This document shows positions 49,955 through 60,854 of a stretch of 64,000 nt of DNA, one piece after another. Both the position numbers and the translations under genes were made by a program. The stretch covers positions 17,378,001 to 17,442,000 of the forward strand of contig OZ005615.1 of assembly GCA_963930655.1 (NCBI GenBank). Direction: 5' to 3'. The notes under the pieces are model-generated. The model saw only the letters and a list, made by a program, of their open reading frames with translations, was not told the origin of the DNA and did no database searches. Position 1 is the first letter of the stretch, and each line of letters opens with the position of its first letter. This DNA is from Myrica gale. Taxonomy: Eukaryota; Streptophyta; Magnoliopsida; Fagales; Myricaceae.

Positions 49955-50470
49955 GCCCACCCCATCCTGCCCCCTTGGTTAGAAATGCATGCAATTTTAT
50001 GTATATTTAGCTGAAAGGAAATGTAATGGGTTCATGTCAAATATGTGAAATTATATTAGAAGAAAAGCTTTTATGCGTTTTCAATTGTTTTCGAATGAAT
50101 ATTTGTTGATTTGTTGCGGAATGAAAGTTTATATTGATTTTTCAGACACTGCTCAATTGTTTTTTCAATTTAATTTTGAAGCTCAAATTTTGTTTGGTGA
50201 TGAGCGTAATTTGTATCCTAAAACCCTATTAGAAATTTGGAAAATGATCTAGTGGATTGTTGGTTAATGTTGGAAGGTGATTTTTGTGAATTGATGGAGA
50301 TTGAAGGTAAAAGCTTATGTTGGTTCTGCTGGTTTTTGTGAATTTTTGGAGATTGGAGGTCAGACTTATATTAGTTCTGTTGATTTTTGAAAAGTTGTTA
50401 AAATAAAAATTGAATTTGTGAATTGTTTATTTTCATTTCTTTTGTTTAGATTATGTATAGTAAAATTTTT
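49955..50470 (+). mobile_element. Decayed 5' end of a TTF-type hAT element
   Basis: Read forward, this follows the reverse complement of 60800-59630 of the intact-looking hAT element. Shared blocks in order include CTGCCCCCTTGGTT, CTCAATTGTTTTTTCA, GTAATTTGTATCCTAAAACC, CTATTAGAAATTT, and copies of the GGAGATTGGAGGTCAGAC repeat. The match stops at the transposase start codon region (TTTAGATTATG). No transposase follows. Confidence 0.75.
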
Positions 50471-51614
50471 TGAGAAGTCATTTCCTTTAAGAGTTTACCC
50501 CTTCCCTTAAGTCGCCATTATATATATATGTATGAGATGTTTGAGCGTGAAAATTTTGGATATTAAGATTTGTGAAATATTATAAAGTAAATATATTTTG
50601 TGGGAGTTAGTAAAAAAGTAGAGAGAGAAAATTTTTAATAAAAATTATAATAATAAAAAATTATGTGATAAATTTTTTAATATTAACCTTAAATAATTGA
50701 CCCCAAATAAACTGAATCATCCCGGTAGAAGGGTGATAACTGACCCAGTGACACCGAACTCGTAAGCTGCTTGTCATATCTTGGCCTGTTTTCGTAAAGC
50801 ATATCCGAAAGGAATATCCTAAAATTAAAGCGCATTAAGTTGTGAAATTTAATACTGGAGAATCCTAGCTGCTTGAAATTTAATATCGATAACTTAAAAG
50901 AATGTAGAATTCACAGGTTGTAATGTATACTTGTCTCTCATACAGAAAATTGTCTTGATCCCAACTTATGGGATCTCGTAGAATGACCAAAATGTTTGTA
51001 TATTTATTTTTCGGTACTGAGAAGAGGCCGTTTTAGGACCTGTTAAATGGAGTATTTTATCAATAAATAATGATTAGAAGAGTGAGAATTTACACGCTTA
51101 TCAATGGAGTATTTAGAGGTCTTAATACTTTACACGCTCATCGATTTATTTATTATTTGAATGAAAAAGACAACTACATGCAGAACGTGTGACTGATTTT
51201 TTAGATACAAAATGTTTAAAAATATAAAAAATCAGAATGTAAAGTGTCAAACCTAGGGGTGGTTAACGGTAGTCTAGGTGACGGTTTGGTGAAAACCGTC
51301 ACCGTCACCGCAATTGACGGAATCACATAATTGACTCAGACCCCTCAAACTATATGAATATAAAGTGTAATTAAGCATTTTTGAATATTGAGATCAAAAT
51401 TAACACGTGACATGCTAAATGACCCGCATTTGAGCAAATTCACTTTTACCCCCTATTTTATATACATATGTTTTAAAGTTTTAACCTAATTATATATTCG
51501 CCATTTTAGTGTAGACTTTTCCTGAATCGGTCTCCATATCCGAATTGGTCCTTATGGTAACTTTTAGTGTTTATGGTAATATTTATTTGTCCACCTTTCA
51601 CTGGTTTTTCTTTT
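50471..51614. other. No gene seen; hAT-like start near 51255
   Basis: 51253-51320 reads CTAGGGGTGGTTAACGG.. with an inverted GACGGTTT/AAACCGTC pair, like a hAT left end. No opposite end found. Confidence 0.4.
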
Positions 51615-52069
51615 GGTTAATTATCATTTTCGTGTCTGGGTTTTCATCACTTTTAAAAATTCATTCTTAGATTTTTAGGTTTGTGACACATAGTCCCTGA
51701 GTTTTATGATGTTGTCAAAATAGTCATTTCGTCTACTTTCGTTAGCGAATTGCTCAGTCAACTACCAGTCATACACGTCATGACCAACAAAAAATGACTT
51801 GTGTAATAAAAGTTACTTAAAAATGACACGTCAATTTTTTTAAAAAAATTAATGAAAAGTTATTAATTATATTTTTCCTTTTGTATTTTTTTACACATCA
51901 TTTTCTGATTGGTCATGATGTGTAGAACTGTTAGGTGATTGGACAATTCGCTAAGAAAAGTGGACATAAAGACAATTTTGACAATATAACAAAACCTAGA
52001 GACTATGTGTGATAAACAGAAAAAATTTTAAAAGTGATGAAAATTTAGAGACAAAAACGGTTATTAACC
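51615..52069. mobile_element. Mutator-like MITE with ~140-bp inverted repeats
   Basis: 455 bp. The left arm (GGTTAATTATCATTTTCGTGTC..) and right arm (read inwards GGTTAATAACCGTTTTTGTC..) pair over about 140 bases, including TTTTCATCACTTTTAAAA and ACACATAGTC. Flanked by TTTTTCTTTT (51605-51614) and TTTTTATTTT (52071-52080), a 9-of-10 match consistent with a Mutator-type target duplication. Confidence 0.8.
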
Positions 52070-52259
52070 TTTTTTATTTTTAAGTACTGTCGTGGCTCCA
52101 AATGTTCACATCACCTCATTTATATCAGCTCCACAAATCACAATCATGCTAATATATATGAAAATAAAAAATAGAAATCATAATAAAATAATATAAAATA
52201 ATGTAAATAAAAATAAGTATTAAATGCACTTTACACCTTTTATTTATTTATTTTTTATG

Positions 52260-52545
52260 AAAGAGACAAAATCACTACCTATCTTTTATTCAAAAGCAGA
52301 AGAAGATACAACTAAGGAGGTTGAAACTCCCGCATATAACCAGGATAAATCATCTAATGATTCAAGTAAAAAATGGTAATTGCCAGTAGAAATTTGTGTT
52401 AGCCCAACGAGTAACTTGGTATGCAGTTACTCCATTGGCACTTATACGGATACATTGTAACTTCCAACGCAATAAATCTATAACTAACATCCGGATGCCT
52501 CTAACAGTATCATGGATCCTCCGATCAACTCTTTAACTATAGAGG
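52260..52545 (-). pseudogene. LINE 3' scrap (RNase H end)
   Basis: On the minus strand one frame reads ANGVTAYQVTRWANTNFYWQ, like the A-N-x-x-A-H-x-L-A-R-W-A end of plant LINE RNase H, followed by stops. Too short to classify. Confidence 0.45.
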
Positions 52546-52547
52546 TC

Positions 52548-52890
52548 TCGATACTTTACATTATAATATATTAATTTTTATCACATTATATTCACTAACT
52601 CTTGATTTCAGACACTTTGCACAGTCTGTTAAATTTTTCGTCAATTTGGACGAAAATTTAATTTTTTTCTCAAAAATTACAACTTTACCTTCATGAAATG
52701 ATCACCCCAAAAGTGTATAGGGACATGATTGTTATTTTCCACATAAAATTATTTTTCATCTAAATTAACAGGAAATTTTACATATATTGCAAGATGATTG
52801 AAATCAATAGTTGAGGGGTGCAATATTTCAAAAATAAAAAGAGATATAAAGTGTCAGAAATTCCAAAAGTGTAAAGTATAATTGACCTTA
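52548..52890. mobile_element. MITE with inverted GATACTTTACA ends
   Basis: Left end TCTCGATACTTTACATTATA and right end (inwards) CAATTATACTTTACACTTTTG are inverted, and pairing continues through TTGATTTCAGACACTTT / TTTCTGACACTTTAT. Noncoding. A similar end is seen at 51120. Confidence 0.55.
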
Positions 52891-53170
52891 AAATAAATAT
52901 ACTTTTTACCATTAAAATATAAACAATTTTTACCAACATAAAATTCTAAAAAGTTCCCTTAAACGGTTAGTTATATATACACATTTTTTCTCTTTTATAT
53001 ACCCCAAATGATATTAGTGCTATAAATTTGTTTAATAAACTAACAAGAACACAATAACGGCACTAAACTGATTTTCGAGTATAAAAATCACGTTAATTTA
53101 TGAAAACATTTGATAGATATTAGAAAATGTCCAACATTAGGTAAGTTAATAGTGAATTGTATCCAAAATT

Positions 53171-53756
53171 GCCTTCTTTCTATAATTTTCTCCTCCTTGG
53201 CCCACTGACCCTCTCCTCCCTCCCCCCTCTCCTCCTCTGCTCTTGTCTTCTGTTACCAGAACTCTCAATAAATCTCTCATTTCGGTCACTTTAGGGGCTT
53301 TTTTAGGATAAATTTGATTATTAGATCTACACTTTTTTGGAAGCTTTGAACAACCACGACTGGTGAGGGCGACATCTACATCGACTGAAGAAGCTTTATG
53401 CACTGGCCATCAAGCGACGGGAAGACGCGTGTGGACCCATACTTCCGTGGATCTCACGCCTCTCCATTTTCAGATCTCCCCGTTTTCTCGCCTCCAGCTG
53501 TTAGTCCTGCCACCCTATCCCGTCATCGACTTTCCTTTTCTGCTGGTCGTCTCAGCTTACTGCTCTTCATGGACTTTTCACCCTTTATGGGTTTCTACCC
53601 ATCCTTTTTGGCTTAGATTTGTAAGGTCGTTTGACCCATTTCCTCGTTAGTCCGTCACCTTTCCAAAGGGTTTGACACGTCCCTTACAGTATGTACTTGA
53701 GGTTTTCAAACCTTCTTGATCTTAATAAAAGTTCTCTATTTTTACTTAAAAAAAAA
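53171..53756 (+). mobile_element. Poly(A)-tailed retroposed insert with ~16-bp target duplication
   Basis: 586 bp ending in AATAAA (53723-53728) and an A run (53748-53756). Flanks AATTGTATCCAAAATT (53155-53170) and AATTACATCCAAAATT (53757-53772) match at 14 of 16 positions, the signature of LINE-driven retrotransposition. Open for 95 codons at 53363-53650, but I do not recognise the peptide. It could be a 5'-truncated LINE or a processed transcript. Confidence 0.75.
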
Positions 53757-53772
53757 AATTACATCCAAAATT

Positions 53773-54479
53773 AATAGCAAAATATGTTGACAGCTAAAAG
53801 GTGTCTTTATTTTTATTTAAAAATGAATTGTATTTATGAGGAAAAAATGATTGTATTTATTTTATTAAAATCTATTTTGTCTGATATTCATTTTTATTTT
53901 TGAATATATAAGCCTGATTGCGATTTTAGGCGCTGATATGATTGAGGTGACGTGGACACTTGAGCTACTGCGGAACTTGAAAGAAAAACCGGTAAAGGTC
54001 GACCAAGAAACATTTTCGAAAAGTCTACACCCAAAGGAAAGGACGAATATATAATAGGAGTACTTAGAAAAAAAAAAGTAGATATAATAGGAGTAAAAAG
54101 TGAATTTGCTCAAATGCCGAGATATTTTCACGATTAGGGTTTTAAATTTTTTTTCTTTATCGAAATGACTGTTTAAAGTATTCTGTGGCCCATCTTGAAC
54201 GTTGCTGGCTGATACCCCACTCCATTCACCCCCAACCTTCCATATATCACCCTCTCCATATTCTAACCTACAAAGGAGTACAGAGATATTGTTGAGGAAA
54301 ATGACCAGAAAAACAAAATTACCAGAATAAAAAACCGTCTTTCTCTTTGCTCATGCTGTAGTTATTCTTCAAAAAGTCTCTTCCTTTCGCAATCCAGAAA
54401 AGAAGAGCCGAAAAAAGAGAGAGAAATATAGAAGCCTTTGTTACAGATCCCTCTCTTTATCCCTCTAATTTCAGCTCTA
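53773..54479 (+). promoter_or_regulatory. SLD promoter and 5' untranslated region
   Basis: AT-rich to about 54170, then a transcribed-looking leader with CT-rich patches (54230-54260, 54440-54475) before the ATG. A TATAATA-like stretch occurs near 54048 and 54085. The transcription start is not determined. Confidence 0.5.
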
Positions 54480-55823
54480 ATGGCTGAGTCAAAGAAGTAC
54501 ATTTCACTGGACGACCTTGAGAAGCATAACAAACCAGGAGATATATGGATCTCTATCCAGGGTAAGATCTACGACGTGTCAGATTGGGTTCAAGACCACC
54601 CAGGCGGTGAGCTTCCATTGCTCAGTCTCGCTGGACGGGATGCTACAGACGCTTTCGTTGCGTACCATCCGGGAACTGCTTGGCAGTATCTTGACAAATT
54701 CTTTACTGGGTATTATGTCCAAGACTACTGTGTCTCAGAGGTATCCAAAGATTATAGGAAACTTGTCTACGAGTTCACCAAGATGGGACTGTTCGTGAAG
54801 AAGGGGCACATCGTGTTCATTACGCTTTGCTTAATAGCAGTGTTGTTTGTTGTGAGTGTTTACGGCATTATGTGCTCTGATAGCGTGTGGGTGCATCTGG
54901 GGTGTGGTGGTATGATGGGGTTTCTCTGGATTCAGAGTGGCTGGCTCGGGCATGACTCTGGACACTACCAGATAATGAGCAACCGTCGATTCAATCGCTT
55001 CGGCCAGATCCTCACTGGGAATTGTCTTGCTGGGATTAGTATTGCGTGGTGGAAGAGGAACCATAATGCCCACCATATTGCTTGCAATAGCCTTGATTTC
55101 GATCCGGATCTGCAGCACATGCCTTTCTTCGTGGTATCTTCGAAATTCTTCAATTCGCTTACGTCTTACTTTTATGAGAGGAAGATGACTTTTGATTCTG
55201 CTACTAGGTTCTTGGTTAGTTACCAGCATTGGACGTTTTATCCTGTAATGTGTTTTGCCAGGATTAACTTGTTTGCGCAGTCGTTCTTGTTGGTGTTTTC
55301 GAACAAGAGGGTGCCCAACAGGGGCCAAGAGATCTTGGGATTGCTAGTGTTTTGGATTTGGTACCCTTTTCTTGTTTCTTGCTTACCCAATTGGGGTGAG
55401 CGAATAATGTTTGTAGTTGCAAGTTTTTCAGTCACTGGAATCCAACATGTGCAATTCTGTTTAAACCATTTCTCATCTTTTGTTTATCTTGGCCCACCAA
55501 CTGGAACTGATTGGTGTGAGAAGCAGACTATGGGCACGCTGGATATTTCATGCCCATCTTGGATGGATTGGTTTCATGGTGGATTGCAGTTTCAGATTGC
55601 CCACCATTTGTTTCCCCGTTTACCTCGATGCCATCTTAGGACAGTCTCGCCATTTGTTAAGGAACTATGCAAGAAGCATAATCTTCCTTACAACTGCGCA
55701 TCATTCTGGAAGGCCAATGTCATGACAATCGGGACCCTCCAGGCTGCAGCCTTGCAGGCTCGTGATCTCGCCAATCCAGTTCCGAAGAATTTACTCTGGG
55801 AAGCTGTCAACACTCACGGATGA
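54480..55823 (+). CDS. SLD1: Delta-8 sphingolipid (long-chain base) desaturase, cytochrome b5 fusion
   Basis: An ER membrane enzyme that adds the delta-8 double bond to the long-chain base of plant sphingolipids, taking electrons from its own cytochrome b5 domain. 447 aa in one exon, as usual for this family (about 449 aa). The N-terminal b5 domain has HPGG at 40-43 and the second haem histidine at His63. The desaturase part has histidine boxes HDSGH (159-163), HNAHH (196-200) and QIAHH (372-376), with the family's Gln for His in box three. Hydrophobic stretches at about 112-132 and 142-158 and two more after 255 fit four membrane passes. The ATG at 54480 (MAESKKY..) is used because the frame upstream has no ATG. 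No lesions seen. Confidence 0.96.
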   Translation: MAESKKYISLDDLEKHNKPGDIWISIQGKIYDVSDWVQDHPGGELPLLSLAGRDATDAFVAYHPGTAWQYLDKFFTGYYVQDYCVSEVSKDYRKLVYEFTKMGLFVKKGHIVFITLCLIAVLFVVSVYGIMCSDSVWVHLGCGGMMGFLWIQSGWLGHDSGHYQIMSNRRFNRFGQILTGNCLAGISIAWWKRNHNAHHIACNSLDFDPDLQHMPFFVVSSKFFNSLTSYFYERKMTFDSATRFLVSYQHWTFYPVMCFARINLFAQSFLLVFSNKRVPNRGQEILGLLVFWIWYPFLVSCLPNWGERIMFVVASFSVTGIQHVQFCLNHFSSFVYLGPPTGTDWCEKQTMGTLDISCPSWMDWFHGGLQFQIAHHLFPRLPRCHLRTVSPFVKELCKKHNLPYNCASFWKANVMTIGTLQAAALQARDLANPVPKNLLWEAVNTHG

Positions 55824-57088
55824 TATGGGCATCTTTTGAAGCATTCTGAGAGGTTGACGTTGCAGTATTTATGCCTATTTGACAATATATGTTAAGTGGC
55901 TGTGACAACTTCATTTCAATTGATATCTGAAGGTGTTAATCCTTGGTTTCATTGGAAGAATAATAGTCATCTTTGTCACTGCTTAGAGGCTTCTATCGTT
56001 AATTGTTTGATCTGCATGTTTGTGGGATCAGCACGAGTTCTTTTGGGAATAGTTTGACAAACAAATCATAGTGTCATCTGCAGGCTGATATAATGCCTTA
56101 TTCTCTTGTTTGTCTCAACACCGCAGCTATGGATTAGTCATTAGTGGAGATGTAAGGCATTTTGTTTCCATTTAGTAGCTAGTAGGAGGTTTTGGGTCTC
56201 TCTCTTTTGAGGTTGTGTTTTGAATTTCATTGTGGTTGAGACCAAACTTGTAAACATTTGATGGTATCTGTTTTCATTCAATGCCAAAGCTAGTTTGAAC
56301 TTTCGAGATAGATCTTTCCTTGTTGTCGTTCAGTAGTGATCTTTTGTATTATATTTCTCATCACCAACTTTCTTTCAATATCAATTTTTGCTATACAGTG
56401 ATGTGCCTTTTACAAGCAGGAGGCTTTAGATTTCCTCGGAGACGTTATTAAAACTGTTGGCACTCAGTTATTTCATGTTTCTGATGATTTGTCACCCATC
56501 TCAGAAGTGCCATTTGATGAACGCAGAATCAATTCTACTGAGTCCTCTTTGAATTAAACCTACAAATTTGCAGATTATCGAGTTGAAGCTACTCCATTTT
56601 TTCACAAACCTACCATTATTGGTGAATCTCTGTTGGAAGCCTAATCTGAGTTGCTCAAGTCTTATGTGGATGGAATTTTTTCTGCTGAAAAAACTCCATT
56701 CACTGTTGCCTATCAGTATTTGTCATATATGTATGCCTGTATACATGTAGACCAATTATACGTACCAGGCCTATCTTGGAGATACTAAACTTAGCGTCCG
56801 GACCTGTTTTACCGTATTGTTGTGATATTATCCAGTACGCCCTTTGTTTGGTGCCCGAACAAGATCTGTTTGCTGTTCTAGGCGCAATGCTAATTCCTAT
56901 TTTAGTCTTGCTAAAGGAAACAAATGGACCTCTTGGTAAAGGATTGCTCTATTGCAAGGAAAGTCTGGACTGGCTATATTTCTTGTTGGGTTCTTACTGC
57001 CTGGCCTTACGTACATTTTGACGATAAGAATGAACGAACGGTAGTGCTTCAATTTTACAGTGCAGGGTGTGGTGGGCTCCCTTGATAC
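55824..57088 (+). other. SLD 3' untranslated region and downstream DNA
   Basis: The 3' untranslated region runs from the TGA to an undetermined poly(A) site. Some downstream stretches look coding (56417-56556: ALDFLGDVIKTVGTQLFHVS and ..PFDERRINSTES; 56780-57018: LLKETNGPLGKGLL), but they contain stops and match nothing I know. They may be traces of an old neighbouring gene that the hAT at 57089 entered. Confidence 0.4.
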
Positions 57089-57296
57089 CAGTGGCGGAAC
57101 CAGAACTCAAGTGAAGGGGGGGAAATTCTTAAGGCAAAATGACATCTCAAAAAATTTTCATACGTAATGTAGAAAATGTCTTACAGATAGAATATCGAAA
57201 ATTAAAGATAAAAAGTATTAAAAACATTGAAATACATGTATTGTCCTATGTACTGTCACTACGAGGTGACGATTGGATCGTACGCTTCTGCATATT

Positions 57297-59631
57297 CTAA
57301 AAACGTTGCAAAATAGCTTCGTTCTCAATAGTTTTAAAAATTTCCCTCTCGATGTATACTATCATGCTATTATTCATCCAGTCATCTCCCATTTTATTAC
57401 GCAAATCAGTCTCGATAATATTCATCGCAGAAAACACTCTCTCAACGGTCGCAGTCGCAACTGGCAAAACCAATGTCAACTCAAGAAGGAGATAAACCAA
57501 TGGATATAGAGCATGCTTTCTTGTCTCAACCATATTCACAGCAAGAGCTCCAATATCTTGAAGCCCAGAAAAAGCATCAGCATCTCTCACATTATCAATG
57601 TAGGTCTGAAGTTGATGTCTAAGAACCATATAATCAGCTGATGAGAAATCTTCTGGATAAAGCTCAGCAAGACGAAGTAACTTAACATGATCAAACGCTG
57701 AAAATGAGTTCCTTGGATCAAGACATGCTATGCAAAGAAGCAACTCTGTATTTGCTTCTGTGAAACGTTGATTCATCTCCTGAGCGATTGAATCGATAAC
57801 TTGGCAAAACACTTCCACATGAAAATAATGCAAATAAGTTATTGTTTGCCCTCCATGACACGGACGATTGAGAGTTGGCATAATGTCTTCCATATTGGGC
57901 ACAGAGATATAATTATTCATGCAAAAAATTTTGACTTCTTCCAAAAAAGCTTCCCATTCTATCTCTCTCAAAGCTGCAACTGACACTTCACAACTCCCAC
58001 TAAACTCATAGCATTAACAATGTCTTGATCCTTTTGTTGTAAGGCCTGCGACAGTTGATTTGTAATTCCCTGAATATTACTCAACAAGTGCATATTGAAT
58101 ACAAACTCGAAGCTTTGCATCTTATGAAACATACCCCTAGTCGTGCATCTTTGTTCTCTGCAACTATCATCCTCTTTTACTTTTTGAAGCACATCTAACA
58201 CTGCTGACCACATAGTGATGAGACGAATTAGTGTAGTGTAATGTGAACCCCAACGAGTATCCCCTGGTCGTGCCAGACTAGTTTCTTGATTTCTTCCCTT
58301 TTCACTAGAAATTTCTCCATTTTCCAACCGCTCCACTATTTTCTCATGTTGACTTTGACGAAGACTATCTTTCCTTTTACAAGAAGCTCCAACTATATTC
58401 ACAATAATAGAAGTGTAACCAAAAAAATCACAAACTTCCATGTTATCCTTTGCAATAGACACAATAACCAATTGAAGTTGGTGAGCAAAACAATGGATAT
58501 AGGTAGCAGAAGGATTATCCCTCAAAATGAGCGCCTTCAACCCATTGAACTCACCTTGCATGTTTGATGCCCCATCATACCCTTGGCCTCTCAATTTGGA
58601 TATTGATAACCCATATCGTGCAAACAGTTTATCTATAACATTTTTCAACGTTTGGGAGCAAGTGTCGGTAACATGTTCCACACCAAGAAACCTTTCTATC
58701 ACTTGTCCATATTTGTTCACATATCTCAAAACCACTGCCATCTGCTCCTTTACTGAGTTATCTCGAGACTCATTAACCATAAGAGAAAAAAAGATGTCCC
58801 CAATATCTTTAATGATGGCAAGTGTGGTCTCCGCTGCAGCAGCACTCACCAATTCCTTTTGAGTGTTTGGAGAAGTCATTAGGTTGTTTCCAGGAGCATT
58901 AAGATGAGTTGTCCTACGAACCTTTTTCTTACGCAAGCTGTACCATTCCAAGAGCTCAAGAAAATTGTTCTTCCTCAATGAACTTTCGGACTCGTCATGG
59001 CCACGAAAAGCTAATCTCTGGCCCAAAAGACAACGAATGCAATCTAACACAACTGTCAAACGAATACGATAAGAAAATCCTCTAGTTCGCGTCCATGTGC
59101 AGATAACATGTACGATACTCTTTGACGTTGATTTCTGAGTGCTTCACATCGTCCTCTAGTATCATTGTGAACATTATTACATAAACCAACATGTTGAGCA
59201 AAAACTTCTGTTGCTTTTTTCCAATTGCTAAACCCCGTAGATGAGAACACCTCCCCACCGAATCTTGCTCCTTTAGGTTGCCTAAACAAATAACACCACA
59301 AGCAATATGTTGCATCCTTTGATACACTGTATTCCAACCATTCATAATTTTTAAACCATAACTCCCTAAAACTCCTAGTTGTATTCTCATATTAATTCTT
59401 GGGAAAATCATGGCCAAGTGGTTGACAAGGACCTTTGATCAAGTACTCCCTACGAACTTGATCTTTAATCCCAACATCATATTCTTCAATGAGTTTATGT
59501 AATCCTGGGTCAACGATAATATCATCCAGACTAAACAAACAACGATGTCTTTTCGAACTAGTATTCGCATCAGAAGTAGGAGTACTAGACGAATCCACGC
59601 TGGTTGACTTTTTTATCAAATATTTGTCCAT
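57297..59631 (-). pseudogene. hAT transposase, TTF zinc finger + DUF4371 + dimerisation domain, disrupted
   Basis: Starts MDKYLIKKSTSVDSSSTPTS (59631). The TTF-type zinc-finger region (ATYCLWCYLFRQPKGARFGG) follows, then a DUF4371-like part (59059-57968: DIGDIFFSLMVNESRDNS, RGQGYDGASNMQGEFNGLKA, CFAHQLQLVIVSIAKDN). The hAT dimerisation tail is 57986-57297 (LVLPVATATVERVFSAMNII). Three lesions: an in-frame TAA at 59394-59392, a one-base shift near 59085, and another shift at about 57975. Otherwise it is long and well conserved. Genes of this type are often annotated in plants as TTF-type zinc finger proteins with HAT dimerisation domain; here the TIRs and target duplication show it is a transposon gene. 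Confidence 0.92.
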
Positions 59632-59720
59632 TATCTAAACAAAACAAAACAAAACAAAAATAAGCAATTCACAAATTTAACAATTTACAAAAAATCAACA
59701 ATTCACAAAATCACTAAACA

Positions 59721-59920
59721 TAACCAACAAAAGCTCTGACCTCCAATCTCCAACAATTCACAAACCAACAGAACCAACAAAAGCCCTGACCTCCAATATC
59801 CAACAATTCACAAACCAACAGAACCAACAAAAGCTCTGACCTCCAATCTCCATCAATTCACAAACCAACATAACCAACAAAAGACCTTACCTCCAATCTT
59901 CAACAATTCACAAAATCACC
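59721..59920. repeat. Four 50-bp tandem repeats in the hAT element
   Basis: Units start at 59721, 59771, 59821 and 59871, each AACCAACAAAAGNNCTGAC-like, then CTCCAATCTCCAACAATTCA with few changes. They lie just upstream of the transposase start and could be transposase-binding subterminal repeats. Single diverged copies occur at 50280-50400. Confidence 0.93.
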
Positions 59921-60854
59921 TTCCAATATCAACCAACAATCTAGTGGAGCATTTTGTAAATTTCTAATAGGGTTTAGGATACAAATTACCTGAATGAGCC
60001 AGCAACCAAGCAAAATTATAGCTCCATAATTAACCTGAAAAAACAATTGAGGCAATTTGAGTTGTTCATCTGTAGTGATTTGTTACTTATTTACAATTAC
60101 AAATAACAATGAATACATACAAACAAATACATTATTCTAATATCCTTCAGCAACAATCAGCAAAAATAAAGGGGGTTTTATCTCTCTCTCTGCTTTGTTT
60201 TACACAGCCTCAATTAGGACACATTTGGGTCCTCAAAAACCCGAAGCTCTTACATTAGGTACTATAAAAGGCATAAGGTTTACATCGCGAAGCCACAGAG
60301 ACAAACAATGGCATCTAAGTCAGTCAGCAACATTACAAAAATCGAAATCACAGATTCACCACTCACCAGAATCACAACCTCAAATTGTTTCAAAATCCGC
60401 AATCAAAACCACTCAGTGAGAGAAAGAGAGAGAGAAGCGGCAAAGGAGAAGCGATGACTGAAGAGGTGAGAGAGATCCTGTCGTCCCGAGAGGCCGCTAG
60501 TGGAGCCTGGAGGTGGAGGAGAAGCCGAGAGGCGAGAAGGGGGGCTGATAGGTCTGAGTTCGTGACTTCGTGTGGGGAGGAGGGAGACTGGGCTAGCAAT
60601 CGAAGTCATTTTTTTAACAAAGGGTGAAGGTGAACGTTTCACCCTCTGGTTGGCAGTTCAAAAAAAAGAGGTCGGGCCCTGCGATGGGGCCTGACTCACT
60701 TGAGGGTCTGGATCCAAAGGAGGGCGGACTGGGCTGGGTCTAATAGGAGGGCCTGACCCACCTGAAGAAAAATGAAAAAAAAAACGTTTTTACAAAACCA
60801 AGGGGTGGCAGCCGCCCACGCTTGCCACCCCCTCGCTCCGCCTCTGCTTGATAA

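Larger units (their letters stand above)
57089..60846 (-). mobile_element. Nearly complete hAT transposon (TTF-zinc-finger type)
   Basis: 3758 bp with ends CAGTGGCGGAACCAG and, read inwards from the right, CAGAGGCGGAGCGAG. Flanked by CTTGATAC (57081-57088) and CTTGATAA (60847-60854), 7 of 8 identical, the hAT target-duplication length. It carries one minus-strand transposase gene (59631-57297), a four-unit 50-bp tandem repeat before the start codon (59721-59920) and a GA-rich segment near 60415-60540. Only one base differs between the flanks, so insertion may be fairly recent. Confidence 0.9.

Noticed and set aside
54438..54479. N-terminal extension of the SLD protein by 14 residues
   Set aside because: The extension has no ATG; the family starts at the ATG at 54480 just before the cytochrome b5 domain.
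54831..55328. Long minus-strand open frame (165 codons) opposite SLD
   Set aside because: Antisense shadow of the conserved desaturase coding sequence; no independent motif.
59721..59920. CRISPR-like array of regular 50-bp repeats
   Set aside because: Repeats are directly adjacent without unique spacers, in a plant hAT element; it is a simple tandem repeat.
60385..60642. Arg/Glu-rich and Ser/Leu-rich open frames
   Set aside because: They lie in the GA-rich 5' arm of the hAT element and come from low-complexity DNA.
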